From Paenibacillus sp. PL2-23 (GTDB taxonomy: Bacteria > Bacillota > Bacilli > Paenibacillales > Paenibacillaceae), in assembly GCF_040834005.1 (NCBI RefSeq), contig NZ_CP162129.1:1345501-1409500 (forward strand): DNA of 64,000 nucleotides, read 5' to 3'. The position numbers and the translations under genes were made by a program. The notes below the pieces were generated by a model. The model ran no database searches. It was given only the letters and a program-made list of their open reading frames with translations, and had not been told where the DNA came from. Positions 17,641 to 28,013 of the stretch are shown here, in pieces. Each line of letters begins with the position of its first letter. Position 1 is the stretch's first letter.

Positions 17641-19861
17641 GGAGCCGACGGCGGAACAAATCGCGGATCAACGCATCTACACGCAATTCGGCGTGACGGA
17701 CCATGAATACGAACTGATTTGCGGCTTCCTGGGCCGTAAGCCGAACTATACGGAGATCGGCGTGTTCAGCGTCATGTGGTCGGAGCATTGCTCCTACAAG
17801 AACTCCAAGCCTATCCTTAAGAAGTTCCCGATCACGGGTCCACGCGTTCTGATGGGACCGGGCGAAGGCGCGGGCATCGTTGACATTGGCGACAACCAAG
17901 CCGTCGTGTTCAAGATCGAATCGCATAACCACCCCTCTGCGGTGGAGCCTTACCAAGGCGCGGCGACTGGCGTCGGCGGCATTATTCGCGACATTTTCTC
18001 CATGGGCGCTCGTCCTGTCGCTCTTCTGAACAGCTTGCGCTTCGGCAACCTGAACAATGACCGCGTGAAATATTTGTTCGAGAACGTGGTCAGCGGCATC
18101 GCCGGCTACGGCAACTGCATCGGCATCCCGACGGTAGCAGGCGAGGTTATGTTCGACGAGAGCTACGAGGGCAATCCGCTCGTTAACGCGATGTGCGTTG
18201 GTCTTATCGATCATGACAAAATTCAACGCGGCGTTGCCAAGGGTGTAGGCAATCCGGTATTCTACGTCGGCCCGGCGACAGGCCGCGACGGCATCCATGG
18301 CGCAACGTTCGCATCCGTTGAGCTGTCGGAGGAATCCGAAGAGAAGCGCACCGCGGTCCAAGTCGGCGATCCCTTCATGGAGAAGCTGGTTATGGAAGCG
18401 ACGCTTGAGCTGATCAACTCCGGCATCGTGCTTGGCATCCAGGACATGGGCGCAGCGGGTCTGACATGCTCCAGCGCGGAGATGGCCTCCAAGGCGGGCA
18501 ACGGCCTGGAGCTGTACCTCGACGAGGTGCCGCAGCGCGAGACGGGCATGACGCCGTATGAGATGATGCTGTCAGAGTCTCAGGAGCGTATGCTCTTCGT
18601 CGTGGAGCCGCAGCATGAGGCGCAGGCGAAGGAAATTTTTGACCGTTGGGGCATCATCTGCGCGAAGGTCGGCAAAGTAACGGACGACGGACGTCTCCGC
18701 CTGTTCCACCAAGGCGAGGAAGTGGCTGACATGCCGGTTAAGGCGCTCGTCGACGAGTGTCCGGTATACAACAAGCCATCCGCAGAGCCTGCGTACTTCC
18801 GCGAGGGCGCGGCTGTAGACACGGCTGCATTCGCAGAAATCACGGACTTGAACGGCGCGCTTGAGAAGGTGCTGGCTTCCCCTACAGTGGCCAGCAAAGA
18901 GTGGGTTTACAACCAATACGACTATATGGTTCGCACCAATACAGCTGTACAGCCAGGCTCAGACGCCGCTGTTGTGACGATCGACGGCACGCGCAAAGCG
19001 CTGGCGATGACAACGGACTGCAATGGACGCTACGTATTCCTGGATCCGGAGATGGGCGGACGCATCGCGGTAGCGGAGGCGGCGCGCAACATCGTGTGCT
19101 CCGGCGCCGAGCCGCTGGCGATCACGGACAATCTGAACTTCGGCAATCCGGAGAAGCCGGAGGTATTCTGGCAGCTTGAGAAGTCTGCGGACGGCATGTC
19201 CGAGGCATGCGTGAAGCTGGATACGCCGGTAATCGGCGGCAACGTCAGCTTGTACAACGAGAACGCGAAGGGCGCCATCTATCCGACGCCGGTTATCGGC
19301 ATGGTCGGTCTGGTGCATGACATCGACCATATCACGACGCAGAAGTTCAAGTCCGAAGGCGACGTCATTGTGCTTGTTGGCGAGACAAAGGCCGAGTTCG
19401 GCGGCAGCGAGCTGCAATATGTGATGAACGGCGCTCCGTCCGGCCGTCCTCCAGTCATTGATCTGGATGTGGAGAAAAAGGTGCAAGGCGCAGTTCTCGG
19501 CGCTATCCAGCAGGGTCTCGTCGCATCGGCGCATGATCTGTCCGAGGGCGGCATCGCGGCTGCGATCGCGGAATCCTGCATCAGCGGCGGCATCGGCGCT
19601 CATGTGTCCCTGACGAGCGAGCTTCGTCCGGACCACCTGCTGTTCAGCGAATCGCAATCCCGGATTCTGCTGTCGGCGAAGCCGGAGCAAGCGGACGCTT
19701 TGACGGCTTGGCTGTCGGACCAAGGCGTGGCGCATGCGACAATCGGTACGGTTACAGGGAGCAATCTGACCATCAGCGTGAACGGCAAAGCCGGCATCAA
19801 CACGCCGGTACAACAACTGGAGAAGGTTTGGAAGGATGCGATTCCATGTCTCATGAAGTAA
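17618..19861 (+). CDS. purL: Phosphoribosylformylglycinamidine synthase, synthetase subunit PurL
   Basis: The ~747-residue small-type PurL starts at [14 protein letters not shown] (GGAGGG upstream); an in-frame ATG 18 bases earlier lacks room for a ribosome site. The landmarks are [53 protein letters not shown] and, in the second half, the duplicated AIRS-like fold ([22 protein letters not shown]). It makes FGAM from FGAR, ATP and ammonia. It overlaps purF by 16 bases. Confidence 0.97.
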   Translation: MAQQLTAKEPTAEQIADQRIYTQFGVTDHEYELICGFLGRKPNYTEIGVFSVMWSEHCSYKNSKPILKKFPITGPRVLMGPGEGAGIVDIGDNQAVVFKIESHNHPSAVEPYQGAATGVGGIIRDIFSMGARPVALLNSLRFGNLNNDRVKYLFENVVSGIAGYGNCIGIPTVAGEVMFDESYEGNPLVNAMCVGLIDHDKIQRGVAKGVGNPVFYVGPATGRDGIHGATFASVELSEESEEKRTAVQVGDPFMEKLVMEATLELINSGIVLGIQDMGAAGLTCSSAEMASKAGNGLELYLDEVPQRETGMTPYEMMLSESQERMLFVVEPQHEAQAKEIFDRWGIICAKVGKVTDDGRLRLFHQGEEVADMPVKALVDECPVYNKPSAEPAYFREGAAVDTAAFAEITDLNGALEKVLASPTVASKEWVYNQYDYMVRTNTAVQPGSDAAVVTIDGTRKALAMTTDCNGRYVFLDPEMGGRIAVAEAARNIVCSGAEPLAITDNLNFGNPEKPEVFWQLEKSADGMSEACVKLDTPVIGGNVSLYNENAKGAIYPTPVIGMVGLVHDIDHITTQKFKSEGDVIVLVGETKAEFGGSELQYVMNGAPSGRPPVIDLDVEKKVQGAVLGAIQQGLVASAHDLSEGGIAAAIAESCISGGIGAHVSLTSELRPDHLLFSESQSRILLSAKPEQADALTAWLSDQGVAHATIGTVTGSNLTISVNGKAGINTPVQQLEKVWKDAIPCLMK

Positions 19862-21402
19862 TCGACCGTTCCGCTCGCGAGCGCGCCGTTAAGGCTCGTT
19901 CCGCGTTCGGCGGCATGGCGCCGCAGGGCCTGGAGCTTGACGGCCATGCGCTGTGGACCGGCGATCATTACAATGAAGGTATTGGCCATGACGATATTTT
20001 TGACAAATTGCGCGAGGAGTGCGGGGTGTTCGGCGTGTTCGGACATCCCGACGCTGCCGGGCTGTCGTACTACGGCCTGCATGCCTTGCAGCATCGCGGC
20101 GAAGAAAGCTCCGGCATCTGCACGGTCGATTCGCAGGACGGCGGCAAGTTCGCCTACCACCGCGGCATGGGGCTCGTCAAGGAAGTGTTCGACAAGGAAA
20201 ATCTGGAGAGACTATCCGGTGATCGCTCTATCGGACACGTCCGTTATTCGACCTCCGGCGCCAGTCATCTGGGCAATGCCCAGCCGCTGATCTTCCGGTA
20301 CCGCGACGGCGACCTCGGCGTGGCGACGAACGGCAATATCGTGAACGCGCCGGAAATCCGCCGCGAGCTCGAGATGAGCGGCTCCATCTTCCAGACGTCC
20401 AGCGACACGGAGGTTATCGCGCATCTGATCGCGCGTTCGCCGAAGGACTTCGTGACGGCTGCGAAGGAGGCGCTGCAGCGGATCGTCGGCGGCTTCGCGT
20501 TCCTCATCATGACGAACGACAAGCTGCTGGTCGCTTCCGACCCGCATGGTCTGCGTCCGCTTGCGATGGCCCGTCTCGGGGACAGCTACGTGTTCTCCTC
20601 CGAGACGTGCGCGTTCGAGACGATCGGCGCGGAATACGTGCGCGACGTTCAGCCGGGCGAGCTGCTTATTCTGGATGAGAACGGCCTGACGGAGGATCGG
20701 TACGCGGTTATCGAGCGCCGCGCGACATGCGCGATGGAGTACATCTACTTCGCTCGTCCGGACAGCGACATCAACGGCATTAACATTCACTCGGCGCGCA
20801 AGCGCATGGGCCAGCAGCTCGCATCGGAATCGTTCGTCGACGCGGACGTGGTGACGGGCGTGCCAGACTCCAGCATTTCCGCCGCGATCGGCTTTGCAGA
20901 GCAGACAGGCATTCCATATGAGCTTGGCCTCATCAAAAATAAATATACCGGCAGAACCTTCATCCAGCCGTCTCAGGAGCTTCGCGAGAAGGGCGTCAAG
21001 ATGAAGCTGTCCGCCGTCCGCAAGGTGGTGGAGGGCAAGCGCGTCGTGATGATCGACGACTCCATCGTGCGCGGCACGACGTCCCGCCGTATCGTGAACC
21101 TGCTTCGCGAGGCGGGTGCGACAGAGGTGCACGTGCGCATCACGTCGCCGCCGTTCAAGAACCCTTGCTACTACGGCATCGATACGCCGGACCGCAAGGA
21201 GCTGATCGCCTCCTACCGCACGGTGGAGGAGATCCGCAAGGAAATTAACGCGGACTCGCTTGCGTTCCTGACGGACGAAGGCTTTGTCGACGCGGTCGGC
21301 GGCAATGACGGCGCGTATAATCGCGGCATGTGCCTCGCCTGCTTCGACAACGACTACCCGACTCCCGTGAACGAGGAGTCGGACAAGAGCTGCAGCTGCT
21401 AA
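19846..21402 (+). CDS. purF: Amidophosphoribosyltransferase (glutamine PRPP amidotransferase)
   Basis: The ~518-residue protein carries out the committed step of the pathway. The N-terminal nucleophile hydrolase domain begins at the Cys of [11 protein letters not shown]. About 58 residues precede it, much longer than the 11-residue Bacillus propeptide, and must be removed for activity. Later motifs are [38 protein letters not shown], and the PRPP loop [19 protein letters not shown]. Cysteines in the C-terminal third ([17 protein letters not shown]) fit the 4Fe-4S Bacillus-type enzyme. The start at 19846 overlaps purL. After the stop, a 9-copy repeat separates it from purM. Confidence 0.96.
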   Translation: MSHEVIDRSARERAVKARSAFGGMAPQGLELDGHALWTGDHYNEGIGHDDIFDKLREECGVFGVFGHPDAAGLSYYGLHALQHRGEESSGICTVDSQDGGKFAYHRGMGLVKEVFDKENLERLSGDRSIGHVRYSTSGASHLGNAQPLIFRYRDGDLGVATNGNIVNAPEIRRELEMSGSIFQTSSDTEVIAHLIARSPKDFVTAAKEALQRIVGGFAFLIMTNDKLLVASDPHGLRPLAMARLGDSYVFSSETCAFETIGAEYVRDVQPGELLILDENGLTEDRYAVIERRATCAMEYIYFARPDSDINGINIHSARKRMGQQLASESFVDADVVTGVPDSSISAAIGFAEQTGIPYELGLIKNKYTGRTFIQPSQELREKGVKMKLSAVRKVVEGKRVVMIDDSIVRGTTSRRIVNLLREAGATEVHVRITSPPFKNPCYYGIDTPDRKELIASYRTVEEIRKEINADSLAFLTDEGFVDAVGGNDGAYNRGMCLACFDNDYPTPVNEESDKSCSC

Positions 21403-21414
21403 CTGCAAGCAGCA

Positions 21415-21866
21415 CCCGCGCCTGCGCCGCAGGGGCAAATAAGCGTGGCACACACGCTTAAATGCGCAAAACCTGCGCCGCAGGGGCAAATAAGCGTGCC
21501 ACACACGCTTAAATGCGCAGAACCTGCGCCGCAGGAGCAAATAAGCGTGCCACACACGCTTAAATGTGCAGAACCTGCGCCGCAGGAGCAAATAAGCGTG
21601 CCACACACGCTTAAATGCGCAGAACCTGCACCGCAGGTGCAAATAAGCGTGCCACACACGCTTAAATGCGCAGAACCTGCACCGAAGGGGCAAATAAGCG
21701 TGCCACACAAGCTTAAATGCGCAGAACCTGCGCCGCAGGGGCAAATAAGCGTGGCACACACGCTTAAATGCGCAAAACCTGCGCCGCAGGAGCAAATAAG
21801 CGTGCCACACACGCTTAAATGCGCAGAACCTGCGCCGCAGGTGCAAATAAGCGCGCCACACACGCG
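21415..21866. repeat. Tandem array of nine 51-bp repeats inside the purine operon
   Basis: AAATAAGCG recurs exactly every 51 bases at 21437, 21488, 21539, 21590, 21641, 21692, 21743, 21794 and 21845. Each unit has two hairpins, AAGCGTG-CCACA-CACGCTT and CCTGC-GCC-GCAGG. Both strands are stop-free across the array in one frame (17-residue repeats), but the frame has no ribosome site, so I call it non-coding. It lies entirely between the purF stop and the purM ribosome site, so it is transcribed with the operon. Confidence 0.95.
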
Positions 21867-21899
21867 GCATCAACAGATTGATTGAAGGAGTGGACCCAA

Positions 21900-22943
21900 T
21901 TGTCAGAAGCGTACAAAAAAGCCGGCGTCGACATAGCCGCGGGCAATGAAGCTGTCGAACGAATGAAGAAGCATGTGAAGAGAACGTACCGTCCTGAGGT
22001 GCTGGCTGAGCTGGGCGGCTTCGGCGGCCTGTTCGCCCTGAACAAGGACAAGTACGAGGAGCCGGTGCTCGTATCGGGAACAGACGGCGTAGGCACGAAG
22101 CTGATGCTTGCGTTCGCGATGGACAAGCATGACACGATCGGCATCGACGCTGTGGCGATGTGCGTGAACGACATTATCGTACAGGGCGCTGAGCCGCTGT
22201 TCTTCCTGGACTATCTTGCAACGGGCAAGGTCAAGCCAGAGAAGATCGAAGCTATCGTCAAGGGTATCGCCGAAGGCTGCGTGCAGTCGGGCTGTTCCCT
22301 GATCGGCGGCGAAACGGCCGAAATGCCGGGCATGTACTCCGAAGAGGAATATGACATCGGCGGGTTCACGGTCGGCATCGTCGACAAGAAAAACATGATC
22401 GACGGCTCCACCATCGCACCTGGCGATGTCGTGCTGGGTTTCGCGTCCAGCGGCATCCACAGCAACGGCTTCTCGCTTGTGCGGCGCTTGCTGCTTGAAG
22501 AAGCGGGCTACAAGCTGGATCAGCAGCTGGAAGAGCTGGGCGGAGCGAGGCTGGGCGACGTTCTTCTGGAGCCTACGCGCATCTACGTGAAGCAGGCGCT
22601 GGGCCTGATTGAGAAGGTGAACATCAAAGGCATGGCGCATATTACGGGCGGCGGCTTTATCGAGAACATTCCGCGCGTCCTTCCGGACGGCGTGAACGTG
22701 GAGATCGACTACGGCTCCTGGCCGATTCTGCCTATCTTCAGCCTGATGCAGGACAAAGGAAATATTAGCAACCGCGACATGTTTACGACCTTCAACATGG
22801 GCATCGGTCTTGTTATTGTCGTACCGGAAGAGCAGGCGGAGCAAGCGATTGCCGCAGCTGCAGAGCTCGGCGAGAAGGCATACCGCATTGGTCGTGTGAC
22901 AGAAGGCAGCCGTATCGTGACGTTCCAGGGAGCGGATGTATAA
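21900..22943 (+). CDS. purM: Phosphoribosylformylglycinamidine cyclo-ligase (AIR synthase)
   Basis: The ~347-residue protein starts from TTG at 21900. AAGGAG lies eight bases upstream, and the N-terminus then reads [19 protein letters not shown] as in other PurM proteins; an earlier in-frame TTG overlaps the ribosome site. Motifs are [45 protein letters not shown] and [16 protein letters not shown]. It closes the imidazole ring to AIR with ATP. The TTG start and the repeat array just upstream may both lower its output. Its stop overlaps the purN ATG by one base. Confidence 0.96.
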   Translation: MSEAYKKAGVDIAAGNEAVERMKKHVKRTYRPEVLAELGGFGGLFALNKDKYEEPVLVSGTDGVGTKLMLAFAMDKHDTIGIDAVAMCVNDIIVQGAEPLFFLDYLATGKVKPEKIEAIVKGIAEGCVQSGCSLIGGETAEMPGMYSEEEYDIGGFTVGIVDKKNMIDGSTIAPGDVVLGFASSGIHSNGFSLVRRLLLEEAGYKLDQQLEELGGARLGDVLLEPTRIYVKQALGLIEKVNIKGMAHITGGGFIENIPRVLPDGVNVEIDYGSWPILPIFSLMQDKGNISNRDMFTTFNMGIGLVIVVPEEQAEQAIAAAAELGEKAYRIGRVTEGSRIVTFQGADV

Positions 22944-23554
22944 TGGCGGCGCTTCGCATCGCGGTCTTCGCTTCGGGACAAGGCACGAATTTCCAGGCGA
23001 TAGCGGATGCGGTGCGGGAGGGGAAGCTCGATGTCAGCATCGAGCTTCTTGTCTGTGACAAGCCTTCTGCGCCGGTTATCGAGCGCGCTCGCAACGCCGA
23101 GGTAGAAGCCTTTGTGTTCAAGCCGAAGGATTATCCTTCGCGCGAAGCATACGAGACGGTGATCCTGGAGGAGCTGCGGGAGCGGAAGGTCGAGCTGATT
23201 GTGCTGGCGGGGTACATGCGCATTCTCACGTCGACGCTTGTTGAGCCGTTTGAGGGGCGCATGATCAACATCCACCCGTCGCTGCTCCCGTCCTTCCCCG
23301 GCATCAATGCCATTGGGCAGGCGATGGAGCATGGCGTCAAAGTAACCGGCGTCACCGTTCATTATGTGGATGGCGGGCTGGACAGCGGACCCATCATCGC
23401 CCAGACGGCTGTTGCGATCCGGGAGGATGATACAGAGGAGACGCTTGCCGCTCGGATACACGAGGCTGAGCAGGAGCTGTACCCGAGGGTCGTGGGACAA
23501 ATCGCGCAGGGCCTTGTCTCGGTTGAAGGTCGCAAAGTGACCGTCAGCGGTTGA
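22943..23554 (+). CDS. purN: Phosphoribosylglycinamide formyltransferase (10-formyl-THF dependent)
   Basis: The 203-residue GAR transformylase has RIAVFASGQGTNFQAIADAV, VLAGYMRIL, INIHPSLLPSFPGINAIGQA (folate and catalytic His) and GVTVHYVDGGLDSGPIIAQ. It formylates GAR to FGAR. It is coupled to purM through a TAATG overlap. Confidence 0.97.
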   Translation: MAALRIAVFASGQGTNFQAIADAVREGKLDVSIELLVCDKPSAPVIERARNAEVEAFVFKPKDYPSREAYETVILEELRERKVELIVLAGYMRILTSTLVEPFEGRMINIHPSLLPSFPGINAIGQAMEHGVKVTGVTVHYVDGGLDSGPIIAQTAVAIREDDTEETLAARIHEAEQELYPRVVGQIAQGLVSVEGRKVTVSG

Positions 23555-23599
23555 GCTTTTTTACGGATAACAATCTTGAACCAATAGGAGGAAGCTGAA

Positions 23600-25147
23600 G
23601 TGGCAATTCGCAGAGCGTTAATCAGCGTGTCCGACAAGACGGGCATTGTGGAGTTTTCAAGAGAGCTGGCCAATCAAGGCGTACAAATCATCTCGACAGG
23701 GGGCACATTCAGCCTTCTGCAGAAGGAAGGCGTGCCGGTAATCGGCATCTCCGATGTCACGGGCTTCCCGGAAATTCTCGATGGACGCGTCAAGACGCTG
23801 CATCCGGCTGTACATAGCGGTCTGCTGGCTGTACGCGACGACGAGGAGCATCAGAAGGCGATGCAGGAGCTGGGCCTGGATTACATCGATCTGGTCATCG
23901 TTAACCTGTATCCGTTCAAGGAAACCATTGCCAAGCCGGACGTTACGTATGAGGATGCCATCGAAAATATCGACATCGGCGGACCGACCATGCTGCGTTC
24001 CGCTGCCAAAAACCACGCTTTCGTGACGGTTGTCGTCGACGCGAACGACTACGCTGCCGTACTCGAAGAGGTGAAGGCGCAAGGTGACACGACGCTCGAC
24101 ACGCGCAAGCGCCTCGCCGCGAAGGTGTTCCGCCATACGTCCTCCTACGACGCGCTGATCTCCGACTACCTCAGCAAGCAGGTCGGCGAGCCGCTGCCTG
24201 AATCGTATACAGTCACTTACGAGAAGGTGCAGGAGCTTCGCTACGGGGAGAATCCACATCAGAAGGCTGCCTTCTATCGCAAGCCGCTTGCGGCCTCCGG
24301 TAACGTAACAACTGCGGAGCAGCTGCATGGCAAGGAGCTGAGCTACAACAACATCAACGACGCCAACGCGGCGCTTGCGATTCTGAAGGAATTCGACGAA
24401 CCGGCTGTTGTGGCGGTTAAGCATATGAACCCTTGCGGCGTAGGCATCGGCGCTTCCATCCACGAGGCGTACCAGAAAGCGTACGAAGCCGATCCAACAT
24501 CGATCTTCGGCGGTATCGTAGCCGCTAACCGCACCATTGGAGCGGATACGGCGGAGCTGCTGGGCAGCATCTTCCTAGAGATTATTATCGCGCCGGACTT
24601 TACGCCGGAGGCGCTGGATATTCTGACAAAGAAGAAAAACATCCGCTTGATGAAGCTGGGCGAGCTGACCGCTGCGGCTGAGCGCAAGCCGGAGTGGGTG
24701 GTAACATCCGTTGACGGCGGTATGCTGGTGCAGGAAAGCGACGTTCACAGCATGACGGAGGCGGACCTGAAGGTCGTGACGAACCGCAAGCCAACGGAAG
24801 AAGAGCTGAAGCAGCTGCTGTTCGGCTGGAAGGTCGTCAAGCATGTGAAGTCGAACGCGATTCTGCTCGCGAAGGACGATATGACGGTAGGCGTAGGCGC
24901 GGGTCAAATGAACCGTGTAGGCGCGGCGCGCATCGCCATCGAGCAGGCAGGCGAGAAGGCGGCGGGCTCCGTGCTGGCGTCTGACGCGTTTTTCCCGATG
25001 GGCGACACAGTAGAGCTGGCGGCGAAGGCTGGCATCACAGCCATTATTCAGCCAGGCGGCTCCATCAAGGACGAAGAGTCAATTGCGGCGGCCAACGCAA
25101 GCAATATCGCTATGGTCTTCACGAGCGTGCGTCATTTCAAACATTAA
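23600..25147 (+). CDS. purH: Bifunctional AICAR transformylase / IMP cyclohydrolase
   Basis: The 515-residue protein starts from GTG at 23600 with AGGAGGAAGC upstream. The N-terminal IMP cyclohydrolase (MGS-like) part has [24 protein letters not shown] and [19 protein letters not shown]. The C-terminal transformylase part has [27 protein letters not shown] and [18 protein letters not shown]. It catalyses the last two steps to IMP. Confidence 0.97.
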   Translation: MAIRRALISVSDKTGIVEFSRELANQGVQIISTGGTFSLLQKEGVPVIGISDVTGFPEILDGRVKTLHPAVHSGLLAVRDDEEHQKAMQELGLDYIDLVIVNLYPFKETIAKPDVTYEDAIENIDIGGPTMLRSAAKNHAFVTVVVDANDYAAVLEEVKAQGDTTLDTRKRLAAKVFRHTSSYDALISDYLSKQVGEPLPESYTVTYEKVQELRYGENPHQKAAFYRKPLAASGNVTTAEQLHGKELSYNNINDANAALAILKEFDEPAVVAVKHMNPCGVGIGASIHEAYQKAYEADPTSIFGGIVAANRTIGADTAELLGSIFLEIIIAPDFTPEALDILTKKKNIRLMKLGELTAAAERKPEWVVTSVDGGMLVQESDVHSMTEADLKVVTNRKPTEEELKQLLFGWKVVKHVKSNAILLAKDDMTVGVGAGQMNRVGAARIAIEQAGEKAAGSVLASDAFFPMGDTVELAAKAGITAIIQPGGSIKDEESIAAANASNIAMVFTSVRHFKH

Positions 25148-25172
25148 TCGATTGACTGGGGGAGATGGAACG

Positions 25173-26438
25173 ATGCGTATTCTGGTTATTGGCGGAGGCG
25201 GCCGCGAGCATGCGATCTGTTGGGCGCTCAAAAAAAGCGAGAAGGTGAAGGAGCTTTTCTGCGCTCCAGGCAACGCGGGAATCGCGCAGCTGGCGGAATG
25301 CGTGCCGATTGCGGTGAACCAGTTCGACGAGCTGACGCGGTTCGCGAGAGAGGCGTCCATTGATCTCGTGTTCGTCGGTCCGGACGATCCGCTGGCTGAC
25401 GGCATTGTAGATGCGTTCGAAGCGGCGGGCATCCCGGCATTCGGCCCGGACAAGAAAGCGGCGGAAATCGAAGGCAGCAAAATTTTTATGAAAAACCTGC
25501 TCAAAAAATATAACATCCCGACGGCGAAATACGAGACGTTCACGAATTACGAGGAGGCTCTCGCTTACCTGAAGCAGCAGGAGACGCCAATCGTGATCAA
25601 AGCGGACGGACTGGCCGCAGGCAAGGGCGTTACCGTCGCGTTTACGATGGAGGAAGCCGAAAAGGCGCTTCGCGAGGCGATGGTGGACAAGGTGTTCGGC
25701 GACGCTGGCAACCAGATTGTCATCGAGGAATTCCTCGAAGGGCAAGAGATGTCCATTCTAGCATTCGTGGATGGCGAAACGGTTAAGCCGATGGTGCCGG
25801 CTCAGGATCACAAGCCGATATTCGACGGCGACAAAGGTCCTAACACGGGCGGCATGGGCACTTATACGCCGCTGCCTCACATCGATCCCAGCATCGTAGA
25901 GGACGCCATTGTGAACATTATCAATCCGACGGCAAAGGCTATGGTGAGTGAAGGCCGGCCTTTCCGCGGCGTGCTGTTCGCCGGTCTCATGATTACGAAG
26001 GACGGTCCGAAGACGATTGAATTCAACGCGCGTATGGGCGATCCGGAGACGCAGGTGGTGCTGCCTAGGCTGCAAACAGACCTGGTGGACATTGTGCTTG
26101 CGGCAATGAACGGCCGTCTTGGCGAGCTGGAGATCGAGTGGAGCGAGGAAGCGGCGGTGTGCGTTGTGGCGGCATCCGAAGGCTATCCGGCTTCTTATCC
26201 CAAAGGCCGCGCCATCACCGGCATTGCGGAAGCCGAAGCGCAAGGCGCGCTCGTATTCCATGCCGGCACGGCTATGAAGGACGGCGAGCTGGTGACAAGC
26301 GGCGGCCGAGTGCTCGGTATCGTGGGCCGCGGCCGCGACATCGCGGAGGCGCGCGCAAGAGCGTATGAAGCCGTCAGCGTCATTCACTTCGACGGCATGC
26401 AGAATCGAACGGATATCGCGGCGAAGGCGCTGCGTTAA
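25173..26438 (+). CDS. purD: Phosphoribosylamine-glycine ligase (GAR synthetase)
   Basis: The ~421-residue ATP-grasp protein starts at MRILVIGGGGREHAI (GGGGGAGATGG upstream); a 30-residue in-frame extension overlaps purH and lacks homology. It has GPDDPLADGIVDAFE, IVIKADGLAAGKGVTVA and FNARMGDPETQVVLPRL. It ligates glycine to phosphoribosylamine. It is the last gene of the operon and is followed by a terminator. Confidence 0.97.
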   Translation: MRILVIGGGGREHAICWALKKSEKVKELFCAPGNAGIAQLAECVPIAVNQFDELTRFAREASIDLVFVGPDDPLADGIVDAFEAAGIPAFGPDKKAAEIEGSKIFMKNLLKKYNIPTAKYETFTNYEEALAYLKQQETPIVIKADGLAAGKGVTVAFTMEEAEKALREAMVDKVFGDAGNQIVIEEFLEGQEMSILAFVDGETVKPMVPAQDHKPIFDGDKGPNTGGMGTYTPLPHIDPSIVEDAIVNIINPTAKAMVSEGRPFRGVLFAGLMITKDGPKTIEFNARMGDPETQVVLPRLQTDLVDIVLAAMNGRLGELEIEWSEEAAVCVVAASEGYPASYPKGRAITGIAEAEAQGALVFHAGTAMKDGELVTSGGRVLGIVGRGRDIAEARARAYEAVSVIHFDGMQNRTDIAAKALR

Positions 26439-26449
26439 TGCGGATCCAG

Positions 26450-26495
26450 CCTGCTCTCACATTGGAGATGATCCGATGCGGGAGCAGGTTTTTTT
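26450..26495 (+). terminator. Terminator of the purine operon
   Basis: CCTGCTC (26450-26456) pairs with GAGCAGG (26482-26488) and is followed by seven T, just after purD. Confidence 0.85.
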
Positions 26496-26500
26496 GTTGC

Positions 26501-26700
26501 GCGCCAGGACGCTAACGGACATAAAATGCGCTTACAGCTCTCTTTCGACGCTTATTAGAGTGTAACGGTCATTGTCGACGCTTAGCCGCCTTAAACGGAC
26601 TCATTCTATCTCAATCGTTATTCTAAGGATCAAAAATGTCCGTTACAATTTCGGAGGGCCGCTTTGGCTCCTCTAAGGGTTCCTGGCGTCCGTTAGAAGC
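26501..26700. repeat. Imperfect palindromic intergenic element built from TAACGGAC motifs
   Basis: The left end CCAGGACGCTAACGGACA and the reverse complement of the right end CTAACGGACGCCAGGA are similar. Between them, AACGG(A/T)C motifs recur in both directions (26513, 26563, 26593, and as GTCCGTTA at 26638 and 26688). There is no coding frame. It may be a decayed REP/MITE-like unit between purD and the deacetylase gene. Other copies cannot be checked here. Confidence 0.4.
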
Positions 26701-26887
26701 ATGCATCTCCGAGACGATGACCAAGGACGAAAGCATTGATCAAGCGACGCCGTCATTTTTTTCTCATTTTTATATAAGTTGAGCTATTATGTCGTTTGGT
26801 ATCGAACGATGTTACTAATTTGTAACTCTCTAATCACGCTCATTCGGTAGTATAGAGCTATAAGCGGAAGAGCAGAAGGTGAAAGCG

Positions 26888-27976
26888 ATGAGGAGAGGAA
26901 ACACGGTAAGCGGCAGCAGATGGGCTGCGGTTGTGGTGCTGCTGGCGGGGGCAGTAGGATTGAGCAGTTGTGCGGTGAGTCAGTCGTACGGCTTGTCGAC
27001 TCTGGTCTATGAGAAGCAGCATGGCGAGGTTATTCAGCAGGAGCAAGAGAAGGTGCTTGATCAGGATGCAGGAGCAGGGAAGGGCAGCGACGGTGTGCCG
27101 GCGGTATTTGTTCCCGAGGATGAGAAGTCAGGAACCCAGCATGGCATATTGAGGCCTGGAGAAAATGGCGGCGGAGCAATCGAAGCGGATGCGGGTGTCG
27201 GAGCGGGTGCTGGAGCAGGTTCCGGAACGGGTGCCGGGATAGACGTGAAGACGGACGCTGGGACAGACAGAGCGGGTGCCGAAGTGGATGGTGGCGAAGG
27301 GGGCAAGGAGAAGGACAGGGAAGCGGATGCGGGTGCCGGTGTGGATGCCGGCAAGGACGAATCTGAGGACTCCCGGAATGACAGCGCTGTCAAGCCCGAA
27401 GAGCTCAAGCGGGTGGCACTGACGTTCGACGACGGGCCGGATCCCCATTACACGACGGCTATTCTTGATATTTTGCGGGAGAAGGGCGTAAAGGCTACTT
27501 TTTTTGTAGTAGGGTCACAGGTGGAGAAATATCCGGACGTGATGAAGAGAATGATAGAGGAAGGCCATGCGGTAGGGAATCATACACACGCTCATAAAAA
27601 TTTAACCAAGCTGTCCCGACATGGCATTATCGAAGAAATTGAAGAGACGGACGATGCGATCCTGGAGACGCTGGGCTTCGAGCCGGAGCTGTTCCGCGCC
27701 CCGTATGGCGCTGTATCCGACACACTGGAGGCTGTGCTTGAGGAGACAAACCGCAGGTTGGTGGGCTGGACCGTGGATACACGCGACTGGGCGGGCACGC
27801 CGATCTCCGAGATGAGGAAAATGATTCGTAAGGAGACGGAGCCGGATGGTATAATATTGTTGCATTCGTTCGGCGGCAAGCACATTCGCAATACGGTGGA
27901 GATGCTGCCGGAGGTCATTGATGATTTGCATGAGCTAGGATTTACGCTGGTCACGGCGGATCATATTCCGGAATGA
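26888..27976 (+). CDS. Polysaccharide deacetylase lipoprotein (NodB/CE4 domain)
   Basis: The ~362-residue protein is a lipoprotein, with the signal ending in VGLSSC and the acylated Cys at about residue 28. Residues ~60-175 form a low-complexity Gly/Ala/Asp linker. The NodB homology domain (about 178-362) has RVALTFDDGPDP (motif 1, metal Asp pair), GNHTHAHKNLT (motif 2 with the metal histidines), FRAPYG (motif 3), WTVDTRDWAG (motif 4) and IILLHSF (motif 5). All catalytic residues are present, so it probably removes N-acetyl groups from peptidoglycan or another N-acetylglucosamine polymer outside the cell. I chose the ATG at 26888; a GTG nine bases upstream is possible. Confidence 0.9.
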   Translation: MRRGNTVSGSRWAAVVVLLAGAVGLSSCAVSQSYGLSTLVYEKQHGEVIQQEQEKVLDQDAGAGKGSDGVPAVFVPEDEKSGTQHGILRPGENGGGAIEADAGVGAGAGAGSGTGAGIDVKTDAGTDRAGAEVDGGEGGKEKDREADAGAGVDAGKDESEDSRNDSAVKPEELKRVALTFDDGPDPHYTTAILDILREKGVKATFFVVGSQVEKYPDVMKRMIEEGHAVGNHTHAHKNLTKLSRHGIIEEIEETDDAILETLGFEPELFRAPYGAVSDTLEAVLEETNRRLVGWTVDTRDWAGTPISEMRKMIRKETEPDGIILLHSFGGKHIRNTVEMLPEVIDDLHELGFTLVTADHIPE

Positions 27977-28013
27977 CAGCAGGCTATCAATAAATGCTCG
28001 AAGAGGAGTGCCA

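Noticed and set aside
20212..21873. 553-codon open frame antisense to purF and the 51-bp array
   Set aside because: It is the mirror of a G+C-rich purF codon pattern joined to the stop-free repeat array. There is no ribosome site, and its composition is Arg/His-rich.
21445..21885. 146-residue HTLKCAEPAPQ-type repeat protein
   Set aside because: Both strands are equally open, no ribosome site exists, and it fits an untranslated operon array better.
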